A stretch of 7,673 bases of DNA, taken from the NCBI GenBank assembly GCA_002327765.1, contig DCUH01000108.1:40584-48256 (forward strand), written 5' to 3'. Within the stretch, counting starts at the first letter, position 1; each line of letters begins with the position of its first letter. Shown here one piece after another: positions 6,621 through 7,673 of the stretch. The notes beneath the pieces are model-generated. The model ran no database searches. It saw only the letters and a program-made list of their open reading frames with translations, and was not told the DNA's origin. Made by a program: the position numbers and the translations under genes. Source of the DNA: a bacterium UBA2219. GTDB taxonomy: Bacteria > Desulfobacterota > Deferrimicrobia > Deferrimicrobiales > Deferrimicrobiaceae.

Positions 6621-7673
6621 CTACTCGGAGAGGATGATCACGGCGACGGCCAGGACGACCAGACCTGCGCAGAGATAGGTGATGTACGATTGGACGCGTC
6701 CGTGCTGGAAGGCGCGGGTAAAATCGGCCAGATCAAGAAGCCGGTTTCCTGCCGGGACCACCATCTGCTCAAGGACCGTCTCGGGGGTGTGGCTTTCATG
6801 TTTTGATCTTGCGGGAAAAAAGGACACGGGCAATTCCGAATGCACGGATGGTCTGAGAATCCATGCGAACCACGCGGTGATGATCGCGGCGAAGGAGCCC
6901 GCCGTGTATTGCATGCGCGCGGTCGGGGCCGCGTAGCCGCAGTCCCAGGTCACGGCGCGGCGCTGGCGGCCGCGCAGGATGGCGACGCAGAGCGTGCCTG
7001 CGACAAGGACGGCAACGGCCAAAAAGAGATGGGCCATGCCCAGCGGCGCAAGGAGGTTGACCGGATGCGGGGCGGGGACGACCCTGAACCAGGCTCCCGA
7101 GACCCGCGCCAATACCGGCCAGAAGACAGCCGGGGCCAGGCCGATGGCGAGGCAGCACGCAGCCAGCAGGGCCATGGCCGCGCGCATGTCCGGACCGCAC
7201 TCGCGCCCTTTCTGCGCCCTTGCCGAACGGGGCGCTCCGAGGAACACCACGCCGCAGACCTTGGCGAAGCAGGCCAGGGCCAGGGCGCCGGTCACGCCGA
7301 GCAGGATGGCGGCGGGCACCGCGCCGAGCGCCACCGTGGTCTTGAGACGGCTGACTTCGAACAGGCCGGAGAAGATGAGCCATTCGCTGACGAATCCGTT
7401 CAACGGAGGCAGTCCGCTGATGGCCACCGCCCCCAGGGTGAAGAGCGTTGCCGTCCAGGGCATCGCTTTCCACAGCCCGCCCAGCAGACTCATCTGCCGT
7501 GTCCCGGTGGCGTGCAGCACCGCTCCTGCTCCCAAAAACAGGAGCGCCTTGAAGAGGCCGTGATTCCAGACATGGAGGAGGCCTCCGGCCAGGGCCAGCA
7601 TGCCCCATTGCGGTCGGCCCTGACCCAGCGAGATCATGGCGAAACCCAGGCCGATGAGGATGATGCCGATGTT
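6621..7673 (-). CDS. hyfB: HyfB-like proton/ion-translocating antiporter subunit, copy 1 (3'-terminal part; 5' end outside window)
   Basis: The reading frame is open to the right window edge, so only the last 350 residues are seen; the first visible residues are NIGIILIGLG. In the family (HyfB/HycC, NuoL/MrpA-type antiporter fold) this is the second half of the channel domain plus the C-terminal tail. Visible landmarks are the HGLFKALLF helix with the conserved channel Lys, the SGLPPLNGFVSEW loop with its Glu, the WDCGY motif, and a tail PETVLEQ...HGR followed by a last membrane helix. The protein is expected to sit in the inner membrane and move H+ or Na+ as part of a Hyf/Ehr complex. It is a clear paralogue of the complete HyfB at 3949-5889; over the 45-residue stretch starting HATGTR a hand count gives 36 identical residues. 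Its TAG stop lies 6 bases before the next gene. The family is certain; the ion carried is not known. Confidence 0.93.
   Translation of the reverse strand, partial: NIGIILIGLGFAMISLGQGRPQWGMLALAGGLLHVWNHGLFKALLFLGAGAVLHATGTRQMSLLGGLWKAMPWTATLFTLGAVAISGLPPLNGFVSEWLIFSGLFEVSRLKTTVALGAVPAAILLGVTGALALACFAKVCGVVFLGAPRSARAQKGRECGPDMRAAMALLAACCLAIGLAPAVFWPVLARVSGAWFRVVPAPHPVNLLAPLGMAHLFLAVAVLVAGTLCVAILRGRQRRAVTWDCGYAAPTARMQYTAGSFAAIITAWFAWILRPSVHSELPVSFFPARSKHESHTPETVLEQMVVPAGNRLLDLADFTRAFQHGRVQSYITYLCAGLVVLAVAVIILSE

Noticed and set aside
1..7673. Search for RNA genes, insertion sequences, CRISPR arrays, terminators and attachment sites
   Set aside because: Coding sequence fills the window; the only gap is 6 bases (6615-6620). 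No tRNA-like fold, inverted-repeat transposon ends, regular repeats or hairpin with T-run was seen.

Overview
The window is one unbroken, leftward-transcribed (minus-strand) gene cluster for a membrane-bound, hydrogenase-4/formate-hydrogenlyase-like (Hyf/Hyc) complex. This group is related to the group 4 energy-converting [NiFe] hydrogenases and to respiratory complex I. The DNA is GC-rich throughout and codon use looks uniform. Together with the protein types this suits a Desulfovibrio/Desulfomicrobium-like or Geobacter-like anaerobe (Desulfobacterota), but that placement is an inference; no taxonomic marker is present.

The order of transcription is from right to left. First is the C-terminal half of a HyfB-like antiporter subunit (6621-7673, cut by the window edge). 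Next comes a 242-residue protein joining a helix-turn-helix domain to a PTS EIIA (PtsN-like) domain (5886-6614). It is followed by a second, complete HyfB-like subunit (3949-5889), a HyfC/NuoH-like anchor (3044-3949), a HyfE-like subunit (2403-3047), a HyfF-like antiporter subunit (970-2406), and the N-terminal part of a HyfG/NuoCD-like large subunit (2-973, cut by the left edge). One junction has a 6-base gap. The other five genes start on the stop codon of the gene before them (four ATGA overlaps and one TGATG), so the set reads as one translationally coupled operon. There is no intergenic stretch, RNA gene, mobile element or CRISPR array.

The most telling detail is in the large subunit. 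Where group 4 hydrogenases carry the first CxxC pair of [NiFe] ligands (ERVCGICG followed by HSTAY), this protein reads Ala-Gly-Asp-Thr followed by an intact HSTAY. The complex therefore probably lacks a [NiFe] site and belongs with the energy-converting hydrogenase-related (Ehr) complexes, which share the architecture but not the metal ligands. The second ligand motif and the small subunit lie outside the window.

The likely arrangement is three antiporter-like pumping modules (two HyfB-type, one HyfF-type) with HyfE, tied through HyfC to a soluble large-subunit arm. No HyfD-like gene lies between hyfC and hyfE. The DNA-binding PTS EIIA protein between the two hyfB copies is the part least explained by the known complex. 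It suggests phosphorylation-linked control of the operon or of the complex.
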